Below are positions 8,430 to 16,682 of a stretch of DNA of 64,000 nucleotides, piece after piece. Source of the DNA: Streptomyces sp. NBC_01723 (GTDB lineage Bacteria > Actinomycetota > Actinomycetes > Streptomycetales > Streptomycetaceae). The DNA is taken from contig NZ_CP109171.1 of the NCBI RefSeq assembly GCF_036246005.1, positions 3,336,001-3,400,000 on the forward strand. The letters run 5' to 3'. Both the position numbers and the translations under genes were made by a program. The stretch's first letter is position 1. Every line of letters begins with the position of its first letter. The notes under the pieces are model-generated. The model made no database searches, was not told where the DNA came from, and was given only the letters and a program-made list of their open reading frames with translations.

Positions 8430-10061
8430 ATGGGCAGGGGGGTGAAGGTCGCCGTCATAGGCGGCGTGTTCGCGGTGATGGTCGGCGGGGCCGGGTACGG
8501 CGCGTACAACGTTGTCTCGGCGCTGGACGGGGACGGGGGGTCCGGCGCCGCCGGGGCGTCGGTCAAGAGCGGGCCGCCGAGCGCGGACGAGGTCGAGGAG
8601 GCGGCCGGGAAGTTCTTCGCGGCGTGGGAGAAGGGCGACGCGGCGACGGCGGCGACGCACACGAACAACGCCTCGGTCGCCACGACGCTGCTGGCGGCCT
8701 ACGGAGAGGAGGCGCACATCTCCGGCGTCGAGATCACGCCCTCCGCCGCGGCCGGCGCGTCCGTGCCGTTCACCGTGAAGGCGAAGGTGTCGTACGAGGG
8801 CGCGACCAAGCCGCTGACGTACAAGAGCACCCTGAAGGTCGTGCGCGGTGAGACCAGCGGGCGGGCGCTGGTGGACTGGCAGCCGTCCGTCGTCCACCCC
8901 TCGCTGAAGGACGGGGACACGCTGGTCACCGAGGAGTCGGCGACCCCGCAGATCGAGGCCGTCGGCCGGGGCGGCGAGGTGCTGACGAAGGAGAAGTACC
9001 CGTCGCTCGGACCGGTCCTGGCCACGCTCCGGGAGCGGTACGGCGCCGAGGCGGGCGGCACCCCGGGCGTCGAGCTGGTGGTCCGGCACACCGCCCAGGA
9101 CGCCCCCGACTCCCCGTTGCTGACGCTCAGCAAGGGCGAGCCCGGCAAGCTGCGCACGACGCTCAACGCGGGCGTGCAGGCGGCGGCCGAGAAGGCCGTG
9201 AAGCGGTACGGCGAGTCGTCCGTGGTCGCGGTCAGGCCCAGCACCGGCGAGGTGCTGGCCGTGGCCAACAACCGCGCGGACGGCTTCAACGCGGCGTTCC
9301 AGGGTCGCGTCGCCCCCGGCTCCACCATGAAGATCATCACTGCCGCGATGCTCATCGACAACGGCGTGACCTCGATGAACCAACCCGCCCCCTGCCCCAG
9401 CACGGCGACCTGGCAGAGCCAGACCTTCAAGAACCTGACCGGCATGGAGCCGAACGAGGGAGCCACGCTCGCCAACACCTTCATGCGGTCCTGCAACACG
9501 GGCTTCATCAAGCTCGTCGACGAGGACCCGCTCTCGGACTCCTCGCTGACCCAGGAGGCCCAGGAGCGCTTCGGGCTGGGCGGGGACAACTGGCAGACCG
9601 GCATCGTCTCCTTCGACGGCAGGGTCCCCGCCTCCGGCGGCCCGGACCGCGCGGCCAACGCCATCGGCCAGGGCGTGGTCCAGATGAACCCGCTGAACAT
9701 GGCCTCGGTGACGGCCACCGCCATCACCGGCGAGTTCCGCCAGCCCTACCTGGTCTCCCGCGACCTGGACGACCGCGAGTTCGCCACCGCCAAGGGCCTG
9801 CCGCAGAGCACCGCGGCCCAGCTCAAGCAGATGATGCGGCTCACCGCCACCCAGGGCACCGGCCGGCCGGCGATGGCCGGTCTCGGCGGCGACATCGGCG
9901 CGAAGACCGGGTCGGCCGAGGTCGACGGGCAGACCACGTCCAACAGTTGGTTCACCGGCTTCCGCAACGACGTCGCGGCGGCGGCGATGACCGAGGAGGG
10001 CGGCCACGGCGGCGACGCGGCCGGCCCGATTGTCGCGGACGTGCTACGAGCGGGGGGCTGA
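8430..10061 (+). CDS. Penicillin-binding protein, MecA_N/NTF2-like plus transpeptidase (copy 1)
   Basis: The 543-residue protein is a class B-like DD-transpeptidase anchored by one N-terminal helix (VAVIGGVFAVMVGGAGYGAYNVV). It is followed by an NTF2-like MecA_N domain (about residues 50-165) and a transpeptidase domain containing APGSTMKI (catalytic Ser of SxxK), SCNTGF (SxN) and AKTGSAEVDG (KTG). It cross-links peptidoglycan outside the membrane. The ATG at 8430 has GGGGAGGGG just upstream; an in-frame start 22 codons earlier lacks a ribosome site. The next gene is a paralogue. From memory both are sigma-E (cell-envelope stress) targets in S. coelicolor, but I could not find a clean sigma-E promoter. 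Confidence 0.9.
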   Translation: MGRGVKVAVIGGVFAVMVGGAGYGAYNVVSALDGDGGSGAAGASVKSGPPSADEVEEAAGKFFAAWEKGDAATAATHTNNASVATTLLAAYGEEAHISGVEITPSAAAGASVPFTVKAKVSYEGATKPLTYKSTLKVVRGETSGRALVDWQPSVVHPSLKDGDTLVTEESATPQIEAVGRGGEVLTKEKYPSLGPVLATLRERYGAEAGGTPGVELVVRHTAQDAPDSPLLTLSKGEPGKLRTTLNAGVQAAAEKAVKRYGESSVVAVRPSTGEVLAVANNRADGFNAAFQGRVAPGSTMKIITAAMLIDNGVTSMNQPAPCPSTATWQSQTFKNLTGMEPNEGATLANTFMRSCNTGFIKLVDEDPLSDSSLTQEAQERFGLGGDNWQTGIVSFDGRVPASGGPDRAANAIGQGVVQMNPLNMASVTATAITGEFRQPYLVSRDLDDREFATAKGLPQSTAAQLKQMMRLTATQGTGRPAMAGLGGDIGAKTGSAEVDGQTTSNSWFTGFRNDVAAAAMTEEGGHGGDAAGPIVADVLRAGG

Positions 10062-10170
10062 GCCGGACCGGCCACGGTGTATGCCCCTACTGTGGTCGGG
10101 TCGTTGGAAGCATGAGGCAACGAGGGCATCGAGCGGCCCGGGATCCGGGCGCCGAAGAGGACGGGACGCA

Positions 10171-11841
10171 GTGAGCAGCAGAAGGGGCGCCGGCGAACGG
10201 CGCAGGACGGCACCCGCCGTGATCGGTGGGGTGGCCGCGGTGGTCGTGGCCGGTGCCGGGTTCGGCGCCTACGCGATGTTCGGCGGCGAGTCCGGCGCCG
10301 AGGACGACGCCAGGACGAAGTCCGCGGCGGCCGACGAGGTGAAGTCGGGCCCCCTGACGGCGGCCGAGATCACCTCGACGGCGCAGGGGTTCCTGACCGC
10401 GTGGCAGAAGGGCGACACGGCCGGCGCCGCCGCCGCGACCGACGACGCGGAGGCCGCGAAGGCCCTGCTCACCGGCTACGCCAAGGACGCCCGGATCAAG
10501 GACGTCACCCTCACCGCGGGCACCCCGGCCGGGGAGAAGGTCCCGTTCTCCGTGAAGGGCACGGTCGCCCACGGGAAGACGACCGCGCCACTGGCGTACG
10601 ACAGCGCGCTGACCGTCGTGCGCCGGGCCGGCGACGGCGAACCCCGCGTCGACTGGCACGCCGCCGTCGTCCACCCGGAGCTGAAGGACGGTGACAAGCT
10701 GGTCACCGGCGAGGCCGGGGACCCGCCGGTGAAGGCGCTGGACCGGGACGGCGCCGAGATCACCGCCGCGAAGTACCCCTCGCTCGGCAGCGTCCTGGAC
10801 GGTCTGCGCGAGAAGTACGGCGACAAGGCCGGCGGCACCCCCGGCATCGAACTGCGCGTGGTCCGCGGCAAGGAGTCGAAGGCGGCGAAGGTCGCCGACA
10901 AGACCCTGCTGGAGCTGAGCAAGGGCACCCCCGGCACCCTGAAGACCACCCTGGACCCCGCCCTCCAGGCGGTCGCCGAGAAGCAGGTGGACGGCAAGGA
11001 GCGCGCGTCGGTGGTCGCGCTGCGCGCCTCCACCGGCGAGGTCCTCGCGGTCGCCAACGGCGGCCACGGCTTCAACACCGCCTTCCAGGGCTCCCTCGCC
11101 CCGGGCTCCACGATGAAGGTCGTCACGGCCTCGATGCTCATCGAGAAGAACCTGGCGTCGATGGACGAGAAGCACCCGTGCCCGAAGTACTTCAGCTACG
11201 GCGGCTGGAAGTTCCAGAACGACGACAAGTTCGAGATCAAGGACGGCACGTTCAAGGCGAGCTTCGCCCGCTCCTGCAACACCGCCTTCATCAGCCAGGC
11301 CCCGAAGCTGAAGGACGACGACCTGACCCGCCAGGCCAAGGAGGTGTTCGGCCTGTCGATGAACAACTGGTCCGTCGGTGTGTCCACCTTCGACGGTTCG
11401 GTCCCGGTGCAGAGCGACGCCCAGATGGGCGCCTCCCTGATCGGGCAGGGCGGGGTGCGGATGAACCCGCTGAACATGGCGTCGGTGTCGGCGACCGTGA
11501 AGTCGGGCGGCTTCCACCAGCCCTATCTGGTCGCCCCCTCGGTCGACGGACGGGCCCTCGCCACCGCCTCCCGCACCATGTCGGCGGGGACGCTGGCACA
11601 GTTGCGCGAGCTGATGTCCTACACGGCGGCGTACGGCACCGCGGCGGAGGCGATGGCCGGGGTGAGCGGTGACGTCGGCGCGAAGACCGGCTCGGCGGAG
11701 GTCGACGGCCAGAAGCAGCCCAACGGCTGGTTCACCGCGTACCGGGGCGACGTGGCCGCGGCGGGCGTGGTCCAGCAGGGCGGCCACGGCGGCGAGACCG
11801 CGGGTCCGCTGGTGGCGGAGCTGCTGAAGGCGGGCGGCTGA
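10171..11841 (+). CDS. Penicillin-binding protein, MecA_N/NTF2-like plus transpeptidase (copy 2)
   Basis: This is a tandem paralogue of the preceding gene with the same domain order: N-terminal anchor helix (VIGGVAAVVVAGAGFGAYAMF), MecA_N domain (ITSTAQGFLTAWQKGDTAGA...), then a transpeptidase with APGSTMKVV (SxxK), SCNTAF (SxN) and AKTGSAEVDG (KTG). The two differ mainly in the signal region and the domain linker. The GTG at 10171 is chosen because it gives a short basic N-terminus before the membrane helix; the open frame upstream (from 10030) overlaps the first PBP gene and is unlikely to be translated. The 109-bp gap to copy 1 suggests an operon or a second promoter. 556 residues. Confidence 0.9.
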   Translation: MSSRRGAGERRRTAPAVIGGVAAVVVAGAGFGAYAMFGGESGAEDDARTKSAAADEVKSGPLTAAEITSTAQGFLTAWQKGDTAGAAAATDDAEAAKALLTGYAKDARIKDVTLTAGTPAGEKVPFSVKGTVAHGKTTAPLAYDSALTVVRRAGDGEPRVDWHAAVVHPELKDGDKLVTGEAGDPPVKALDRDGAEITAAKYPSLGSVLDGLREKYGDKAGGTPGIELRVVRGKESKAAKVADKTLLELSKGTPGTLKTTLDPALQAVAEKQVDGKERASVVALRASTGEVLAVANGGHGFNTAFQGSLAPGSTMKVVTASMLIEKNLASMDEKHPCPKYFSYGGWKFQNDDKFEIKDGTFKASFARSCNTAFISQAPKLKDDDLTRQAKEVFGLSMNNWSVGVSTFDGSVPVQSDAQMGASLIGQGGVRMNPLNMASVSATVKSGGFHQPYLVAPSVDGRALATASRTMSAGTLAQLRELMSYTAAYGTAAEAMAGVSGDVGAKTGSAEVDGQKQPNGWFTAYRGDVAAAGVVQQGGHGGETAGPLVAELLKAGG

Positions 11842-11874
11842 CCGGCCGGCGCGGTCCGGCGCGCGGCCGGTGGC

Positions 11875-12252
11875 TCAGTGGGCCACCGGCTGTGCCGCGG
11901 CGGTGTAGGTGCGGCGCAGGAAGCGGATGAGCGGCTTGGTCTCGAACTGGACCACCGAGCAGCCCTGCGGGGAGTGGAACTCGACGACGGCCTGCACCCG
12001 GCCGCACGGCCACACCCGCACCTCGCCGGACCCGGTGGGCGCGCGCAGGCCCTGTTCCAGCAGGTCGCGGGGGAAGGTCCACTCCCGGGGGCCGGGGGCG
12101 AGGCCCCGCGCGGGCAGCGCGACACTCACGGATCGCGGGTCGCGGTCGGGGTCGTAGCGCAGGACGACGGGTATCGCTCCGCCGTCGTCCTGGCCGGGGA
12201 GGTCCGCGTCCGTGAGGATGTGGGCTCGTGCGTACTGCTCGACTACGGACAT
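11875..12252 (-). CDS. ssgE: SsgA-like sporulation and cell-division protein (SsgE)
   Basis: SALPs are small actinomycete-specific proteins controlling septum placement and autolytic spore separation during sporulation. The 125-residue product has typical SALP features: VVLRYDPDRDPRSVSVAL, WTFPRDLLEQGLRAPTGSGEVRVWP and VVEFHSPQGCSVVQFETKPLIRFLRRTY. The ATG at 12252 has AAGGGG six nucleotides upstream; a longer frame begins 33 codons earlier without support. The assignment to SsgE rather than another SALP rests on its place beside the PBP pair and the cobalt/nickel transporter, as I recall for the S. coelicolor ssgE locus. It is convergent with PBP copy 2. Confidence 0.85.
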   Translation of the reverse strand: MSVVEQYARAHILTDADLPGQDDGGAIPVVLRYDPDRDPRSVSVALPARGLAPGPREWTFPRDLLEQGLRAPTGSGEVRVWPCGRVQAVVEFHSPQGCSVVQFETKPLIRFLRRTYTAAAQPVAH

Positions 12253-12347
12253 CGGATGCCCCTTACGCTCTGCCACCTGTGCGAAAGCTGTGTCTACCCC
12301 CACTCCAATGTCCCATATTTTCCAATTCACGCCTTTTGGGCTGAATA

Positions 12348-12357
12348 TCACATGTGA
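12348..12357. promoter_or_regulatory. 10-bp perfect palindrome TCACATGTGA between ssgE and cbiM
   Basis: TCACATGTGA is self-complementary, and the flanks extend the symmetry to 14 of 16 positions (ATNTCACATGTGANAT). It lies 91 nt upstream of ssgE and 58 nt upstream of cbiM, in an AT-richer patch. The bound factor is unknown. Confidence 0.35.
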
Positions 12358-12377
12358 GATCAGCCTTTACCTCGCTC

Positions 12378-12394
12378 TTGCGAATCACTCGCAA
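12378..12394. promoter_or_regulatory. Nur-box-like operator upstream of the CbiM-type metal transporter
   Basis: TTGCGA-ATCAC-TCGCAA is a perfect 6-5-6 inverted repeat. It matches the Nur (nickel-responsive Fur family repressor of Streptomyces) consensus as I recall it, TTGCaa-N5-ttGCAA. It occupies the -35 region of the predicted promoter whose -10 is at 12403, so a bound repressor would block polymerase. Confidence 0.65.
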
Positions 12395-12402
12395 CTGGTC
12401 CC

Positions 12403-12408
12403 TATCAT
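12403..12408 (+). promoter_or_regulatory. Putative -10 element of a leaderless cbiM promoter
   Basis: TATCAT is followed by 6 nt and the GTG start of cbiM at 12415. There is no Shine-Dalgarno sequence. TTGCGA at 12378 could serve as a weak -35 at 19-bp spacing, and this hexamer is the left arm of the Nur-like dyad. Confidence 0.5.
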
Positions 12409-12414
12409 CGAACC

Positions 12415-13512
12415 GTGCATGTACCTGACGGATTCATCAACGCCCCGACCTCCGCCGTCACCGGCGTCGTCGCCGCCGGCGCCATCGCGGTCAGCCTGCG
12501 CGGCGCGCGCCGTGAGTTTGGGGGCGCCTCCCGCGCGGAGCGTGGGGGAGAGCGGACGGCTCCTCTGGCCGGGCTGGTCGCGGCGTTCATCTTCGCGGTG
12601 CAGATGCTGAACTTCCCGGTCGCGGCCGGGACCAGCGGGCATCTGCTCGGCGGCGCGCTGGCCGCCATCCTCGTCGGCCCCTTCACCGGCGTGCTGTGTG
12701 TCTCCGTCGTCCTGCTCATGCAGGGCATCCTCTTCGCCGACGGCGGGCTCACCGCGCTCGGCGTGAACATCACGGACATGGCGATCGTCACCACGGTCGT
12801 CGCCTACGCCCTCTTCCGGGGCCTGGTGAAGGTCCTGCCGCGCACCCGCCGCTCGGTCACCGTCGCCTCCTTCGTCGCCGCCCTCGTCTCGGTGCCGGCC
12901 GCCGCCCTCGCCTTCACCTTCCTGTACTGGATCGGCGGCACCACCGACATCGCCATCGGCAAGGTCGCCACCGCGATGGTCGGCGTGCACGTGCTGATCG
13001 GCCTCGGCGAGGCCGCGATCACCGCACTGACCGTCGGCGCCGTCATCGCCGTACGCCCCGACCTGGTGTACGGGGCGCGCGGGCTCCAGCAGCGGCTCAA
13101 GCTGCGCGTGAACGGCGAACTGGTCGACGCCCCCGACGCCCCCGGCACCGGACCCTCCCCCGCACCGGCCCCCGTCGCCGCCCGCTCGCACCGCAGGCTG
13201 TGGATCTCCGGGCTGATCACCTCCCTGGTCCTCGCCGGCTTCGTCAGCTTCTACGCGTCCGCCAACCCCGACGGCCTGGAGAAGGTCGCCGCCGACAAGG
13301 GCATCGACGAGAAGACCGAGGAGCACGCGAACGCCGGCTCCCCGCTCGCCGACTACGGCGTCGAGGACGTCGCGAACGCCCGTGTCTCCGGCGGCCTCGC
13401 GGGCGTGATCGGCGTCGGTGTCACGGTCGTCGCGGGCAGCGCGGTGTTCTGGGCCGTGCGCAGGCGCCGCAGCGACGACACCTCGCCGACGAACACGGAC
13501 ACGACCGTCTGA
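12415..13512 (+). CDS. ECF metal transporter S component, CbiM/NikM with CbiN/PDGLE-like C-terminus
   Basis: CbiM/NikM is the substrate-capturing membrane subunit of Co2+ or Ni2+ ECF importers. The 365-residue protein starts MHVPDGFI; this N-terminal M-H-x-P-D-G segment forms the metal site. Six to seven membrane helices follow. A fused C-terminal unit with one more helix (WISGLITSLVLAGFVSFYAS) leads to NPDGLEKVAADKG, the PDGLE/CbiN-type module. It starts at GTG 12415; cbiQ follows after one base. The Nur-like dyad on its promoter argues for nickel rather than cobalt, which sequence similarity alone cannot settle. No B12 riboswitch is seen upstream. Confidence 0.88.
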   Translation: MHVPDGFINAPTSAVTGVVAAGAIAVSLRGARREFGGASRAERGGERTAPLAGLVAAFIFAVQMLNFPVAAGTSGHLLGGALAAILVGPFTGVLCVSVVLLMQGILFADGGLTALGVNITDMAIVTTVVAYALFRGLVKVLPRTRRSVTVASFVAALVSVPAAALAFTFLYWIGGTTDIAIGKVATAMVGVHVLIGLGEAAITALTVGAVIAVRPDLVYGARGLQQRLKLRVNGELVDAPDAPGTGPSPAPAPVAARSHRRLWISGLITSLVLAGFVSFYASANPDGLEKVAADKGIDEKTEEHANAGSPLADYGVEDVANARVSGGLAGVIGVGVTVVAGSAVFWAVRRRRSDDTSPTNTDTTV

Positions 13513-13513
13513 C

Positions 13514-14275
13514 ATGGGTGCCGGCCACGCCCATCGGCTCCACCGGCCCGGGGACTCCCCCGTGCACGGCCTGCCCCCGCACACCAAACTCGCCGCCACG
13601 TTCGCCTTCGTGATCGTCGTCGTGTCGACGCCCCGCGAGGCGATGTGGGCCTTCGGCCTCTACGCGCTGCTGCTCGCCGCGGTGGCGTACGCGGCCCGCG
13701 TGCCGGCGGGCTTCCTGCTCAAGCGGCTGCTGATCGAGGTGCCGTTCGTCGCGTTCGCGGTGCTGATGCCGTTCGTGGCGGAGGGCGAGCGGGTCGAGGT
13801 GCTCGGCATGTCGCTGAGCGTGAGCGGCCTCTGGGGCGCCTGGAACGTCCTGGCCAAGGGCACCCTGGGCGTCGCCGCCTCCGTACTGCTCGCCTCCACC
13901 ACCGAGCTGCGCTCCCTGCTGCTCGGCCTCCAGCGGCTGCGGCTCCCCCCGCTGCTGGTGCAGATCGCGACCTTCATGATCCGGTACGGGGACGTGATCG
14001 CGGACGAGATGCGGCGGATGCGGATCGCCCGTGAATCGCGCGGCTTCGAGGCGAGCGGCGTCCGACACTGGGGCGTGCTCGCCAAGTCGGCGGGCGCGCT
14101 CTTCATCCGCTCCTACGAACGCGGCGAGCGCGTCCACCTGGCCATGCTCAGCCGCGGCTACGCCGGTTCCATGCCGGTCATCGACGAGGTGACCGCGTCC
14201 CGGGCGCAGTGGTCGTACGCGCTGGCCCTCCCGGGTGCGGCGCTCGTCGTCTGTCTGCTGGGATGGACCCTGTGA
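13514..14275 (+). CDS. ECF transporter T component, CbiQ/NikQ
   Basis: The T component couples ATP hydrolysis by CbiO to movement of the metal-binding subunit. The 253-residue product has the CbiQ pattern of N-terminal HGLPPHTKLAATFAFVIVVVSTP, several membrane helices, and two coupling motifs in the C-terminal half: MRIARESRGFEAS (A-R-G type) and HLAMLSRGYAGSM. The ATG at 13514 lies one base after the cbiM stop. It overlaps the following ATPase gene, so the three genes form one coupled operon. Confidence 0.9.
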   Translation: MGAGHAHRLHRPGDSPVHGLPPHTKLAATFAFVIVVVSTPREAMWAFGLYALLLAAVAYAARVPAGFLLKRLLIEVPFVAFAVLMPFVAEGERVEVLGMSLSVSGLWGAWNVLAKGTLGVAASVLLASTTELRSLLLGLQRLRLPPLLVQIATFMIRYGDVIADEMRRMRIARESRGFEASGVRHWGVLAKSAGALFIRSYERGERVHLAMLSRGYAGSMPVIDEVTASRAQWSYALALPGAALVVCLLGWTL

Positions 14276-15021
14276 CCGCTTCCCTGGACGTCTCCGGCCT
14301 CGCCTACGCATACCCCGACGGGCACCAGGCCCTGTTCGGCGTCGACTTCTCCGTCGCCCGCGGCGAGCGGGTCGCGCTGCTCGGGCCGAACGGCGCGGGC
14401 AAGACGACCCTGGTCCTGCATCTCAACGGCATCCTGACCGGCGGTGCCGGCACGGTCACCGTCGCCGGGCTGCCCGTGGACAAGCCGAACATGGCGCAGA
14501 TCAGGCGCCGGGTCGGCATCGTCTTCCAGGACCCCGACGACCAGCTCTTCATGCCCACCGTGCGCGAGGACGTGGCGTTCGGACCGGCGGCGGCCGGGGT
14601 GAAGGGGCCGGAGCTGGAGGCGTGCGTGGACCGGGCGCTGGCGCTGGTCGGCATGGCGGAGTTCAAGGACCGGCCCCCGCACCACCTGTCCTTCGGGCAG
14701 CGGCGCCGGGTGGCGGTGGCGACGGTGCTCGCCATGGAGCCGGAGATCCTGGTCCTGGACGAACCCTCCTCCAACCTCGACCCGGCCTCCCGCCGCGAGC
14801 TCGCCGACATCCTGCGCTCCCTGGACGTCACGGTCCTGATGGTCACCCACGACCTCCCCTACGCGCTGGAGCTGTGCCCCCGCGCCCTGATCCTCAGCGA
14901 CGGCGTGATCGCGGCGGACGGCCCGACCGCGGGCCTGCTCTCCGACGAGGCGCTGATGCGCGCCCACCGGCTGGAACTGCCCTTCGGCTTCGACCCGCGG
15001 TCGGTGTCGACGGGCGGGTGA
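14263..15021 (+). CDS. ECF transporter ATP-binding subunit, CbiO/NikO
   Basis: CbiO energises uptake of the metal ion. The 252-residue ATPase has Walker A LLGPNGAGKTTLVLHL, a Q-loop FQDPDDQLFMPTVREDVAFGP characteristic of CbiO/EcfA, signature LSFGQRRRVAVATVLAMEP, Walker B ILVLDEPSSNLDP and an H-switch MVTHDLPYAL. The ATG at 14263 overlaps the cbiQ end. A GTG at 14272 that shares bases with the cbiQ TGA (GTGA) is an equally good start with GGGATGG upstream, shortening the protein by three residues. Confidence 0.93.
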   Translation: MDPVTASLDVSGLAYAYPDGHQALFGVDFSVARGERVALLGPNGAGKTTLVLHLNGILTGGAGTVTVAGLPVDKPNMAQIRRRVGIVFQDPDDQLFMPTVREDVAFGPAAAGVKGPELEACVDRALALVGMAEFKDRPPHHLSFGQRRRVAVATVLAMEPEILVLDEPSSNLDPASRRELADILRSLDVTVLMVTHDLPYALELCPRALILSDGVIAADGPTAGLLSDEALMRAHRLELPFGFDPRSVSTGG

Positions 15022-15086
15022 GGAATCACCGGCGGCCGGTGGCGGTTGCATCCACTGGCGCGGGCGACCGGAAGGGACGTACAGAG

Positions 15087-16313
15087 GTGGGCGTGGACGT
15101 GCACGGCACAGTGGCCGAGGGCTTCGAGCCGGTGAGGGACGCGTTCGCGGGCAACTTCGCGGCGCTCGGCGACCGGGGCGCGGCGGTCGCCGTCTACCGG
15201 GGCGGGCGCAAGGTCGTCGACCTGTGGGGCGGCACCCGTGACGTCGATGGCACCGAACCCTGGCGCCGGGGCACCGCCCAGGTCGTGCGCTCGGCGACCA
15301 AGGGCGTCGCCGCCGCCGTACCGCTCCTGCTGCACCAGCGCGGGGAGCTGGACCTGGACGCGCCGGTGGGCGAGTACTGGCCCGAGTTCAAGGCGCACGG
15401 CAAGGAGCGCGTGCTGGTCCGGCACGTGCTGAACCACCGGGCCGGGCTGCCGGTCCTGGACCGCCCACTCACCCCCGAGGACGCCCTCGACCCGCTGCGC
15501 GGCCCACGGGCCGTCGCCGCCCAGGCGCCCGTCTGGGAGCCGGGCACCGACCACGGCTACCACGCGCTGACCTACGGCTGGCTGCTGGACGAGCTGGTCC
15601 GGCGGGTGACGGGCGGGCGGGGCGCCGGGGAGTGGATCGCGGACGAGATCGCCCGGCCACTCAACCTGGACCTGTGGATGGGGCTGCCCGCCGCGGAGGA
15701 GGCGGCGGGCCGGGCCGGGCGGGTCGGGCGGCTGGAGGACCCCGAGCCGGGGCCGTCCGGGAGCGGCCCGCGGCTGCGCCCCAAGCGCGCCGTCACCGAG
15801 GCCTACGCGGACCCCGGCTCGCTCACCCGCCGTGCCTTCGCCGCGATCACGCCCTTCCCGGACCAGAACGACCCGGCCTACCGCGCGGCCGTCCTCCCGG
15901 CGACCAACGGCATCGCGACCGCCGACGGGCTGGCCCGCTTCTACGCCGCGCTGATCGGCGACGTGGACGGGGTGACCCGGCGGGTGCGGCTGTTCGACCC
16001 GGCGACCATGGAGCGGGCCCGGGCCGAGGAGTCCGCCGGGCCGGACCGGGTGCTGGTCGTGGGCACCCGCTTCGGCCTCGGCTACATGCTGCACGGCAGC
16101 GCCTCGCCGCTCCTGTCCCCCGGCTCCTTCGGCCACCCGGGCCGCGGCGGCGCCCTCGGCTTCGCCGACCCGGAGGCCGGTGTCGCCTTCGGCTACGTCA
16201 CCAACGGCTTCCGCAAGACGGTGACGGCGGACCCACGGGCGCAGGCGCTGGTGCGGGCGGTACGGGAGTCGCTGCGGCGGACCGGCACGGACGTGGACAC
16301 CCCTCAGACGTGA
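15087..16313 (+). CDS. Serine hydrolase of the beta-lactamase/esterase class C family
   Basis: The 408-residue protein belongs to the class C beta-lactamase-like family that includes EstB-type esterases and DD-peptidases. The nucleophile lies in VVRSATKGVAAA (SxxK) and the catalytic Tyr is in DHGYHALTYGWLLDELV. The segment GHPGRGGALGFADPEAG near the C-terminus replaces the KTG box, which points to an esterase rather than a beta-lactamase. No signal peptide is seen, so it is probably cytosolic. GTG at 15087 follows GGAAGGGA; GTG 15093 is an alternative. Its end overlaps the convergent DUF1876 gene by 10 bp. The natural substrate cannot be told. Confidence 0.85.
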   Translation: MGVDVHGTVAEGFEPVRDAFAGNFAALGDRGAAVAVYRGGRKVVDLWGGTRDVDGTEPWRRGTAQVVRSATKGVAAAVPLLLHQRGELDLDAPVGEYWPEFKAHGKERVLVRHVLNHRAGLPVLDRPLTPEDALDPLRGPRAVAAQAPVWEPGTDHGYHALTYGWLLDELVRRVTGGRGAGEWIADEIARPLNLDLWMGLPAAEEAAGRAGRVGRLEDPEPGPSGSGPRLRPKRAVTEAYADPGSLTRRAFAAITPFPDQNDPAYRAAVLPATNGIATADGLARFYAALIGDVDGVTRRVRLFDPATMERARAEESAGPDRVLVVGTRFGLGYMLHGSASPLLSPGSFGHPGRGGALGFADPEAGVAFGYVTNGFRKTVTADPRAQALVRAVRESLRRTGTDVDTPQT

Positions 16314-16579
16314 ATGGGGTGTGACGTCCGTCCCGACGCCGCGTCGATCTCGTCGTGCGCCTTGGTGAGCAGCTGCATCGCCAGCTCGTTCAACGCGCGG
16401 GCCCCCGCGACCTCCTCACCGACCCGTGGCTGCTGGGAGTCGATCCGGTGCCGGCTGGCGTGGCCGTGCGCGCGGACCTCGGTGCCGTCGGGGAGCCGCA
16501 CCATCGCGACCGCCCGCGTGTGCTGGTCGTCCTCCATGAACTCCATCTCGACGTGCCATCCCACTGCGGTGTGCATCAT
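16304..16579 (-). CDS. DUF1876 domain protein
   Basis: The 91-residue product starts MMHTAVGWHVEMEFMEDDQHT and contains the DUF1876 pattern AVAMVRLPDGTEVRAHGHASRHRID followed by a helix ending LTKAHDEIDA. DUF1876 proteins are small actinobacterial proteins with a dsRBD-like fold. Several occur per Streptomyces genome and none has a settled function. The ATG at 16579 is chosen for the strong GGAGGTGAT site upstream. It overlaps the tail of the convergent hydrolase gene by 10 bp. Confidence 0.85.
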   Translation of the reverse strand: MMHTAVGWHVEMEFMEDDQHTRAVAMVRLPDGTEVRAHGHASRHRIDSQQPRVGEEVAGARALNELAMQLLTKAHDEIDAASGRTSHPIHV

Positions 16580-16682
16580 GAGGATCACCTCCGGAAGACC
16601 TGCTTCCAGGGTGCTCCTCACGGCCGCCGCCCGCACCATGCCGGCCGCTCCGGCTCATCGCGCGTGACGCGTGCGGTGCGGC

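Noticed and set aside
12253..12414. Possible B12 riboswitch before the CbiM gene
   Set aside because: The intergenic space is short, contains no B12-box-like sequence, and the predicted promoter is leaderless, leaving no room for a leader RNA.
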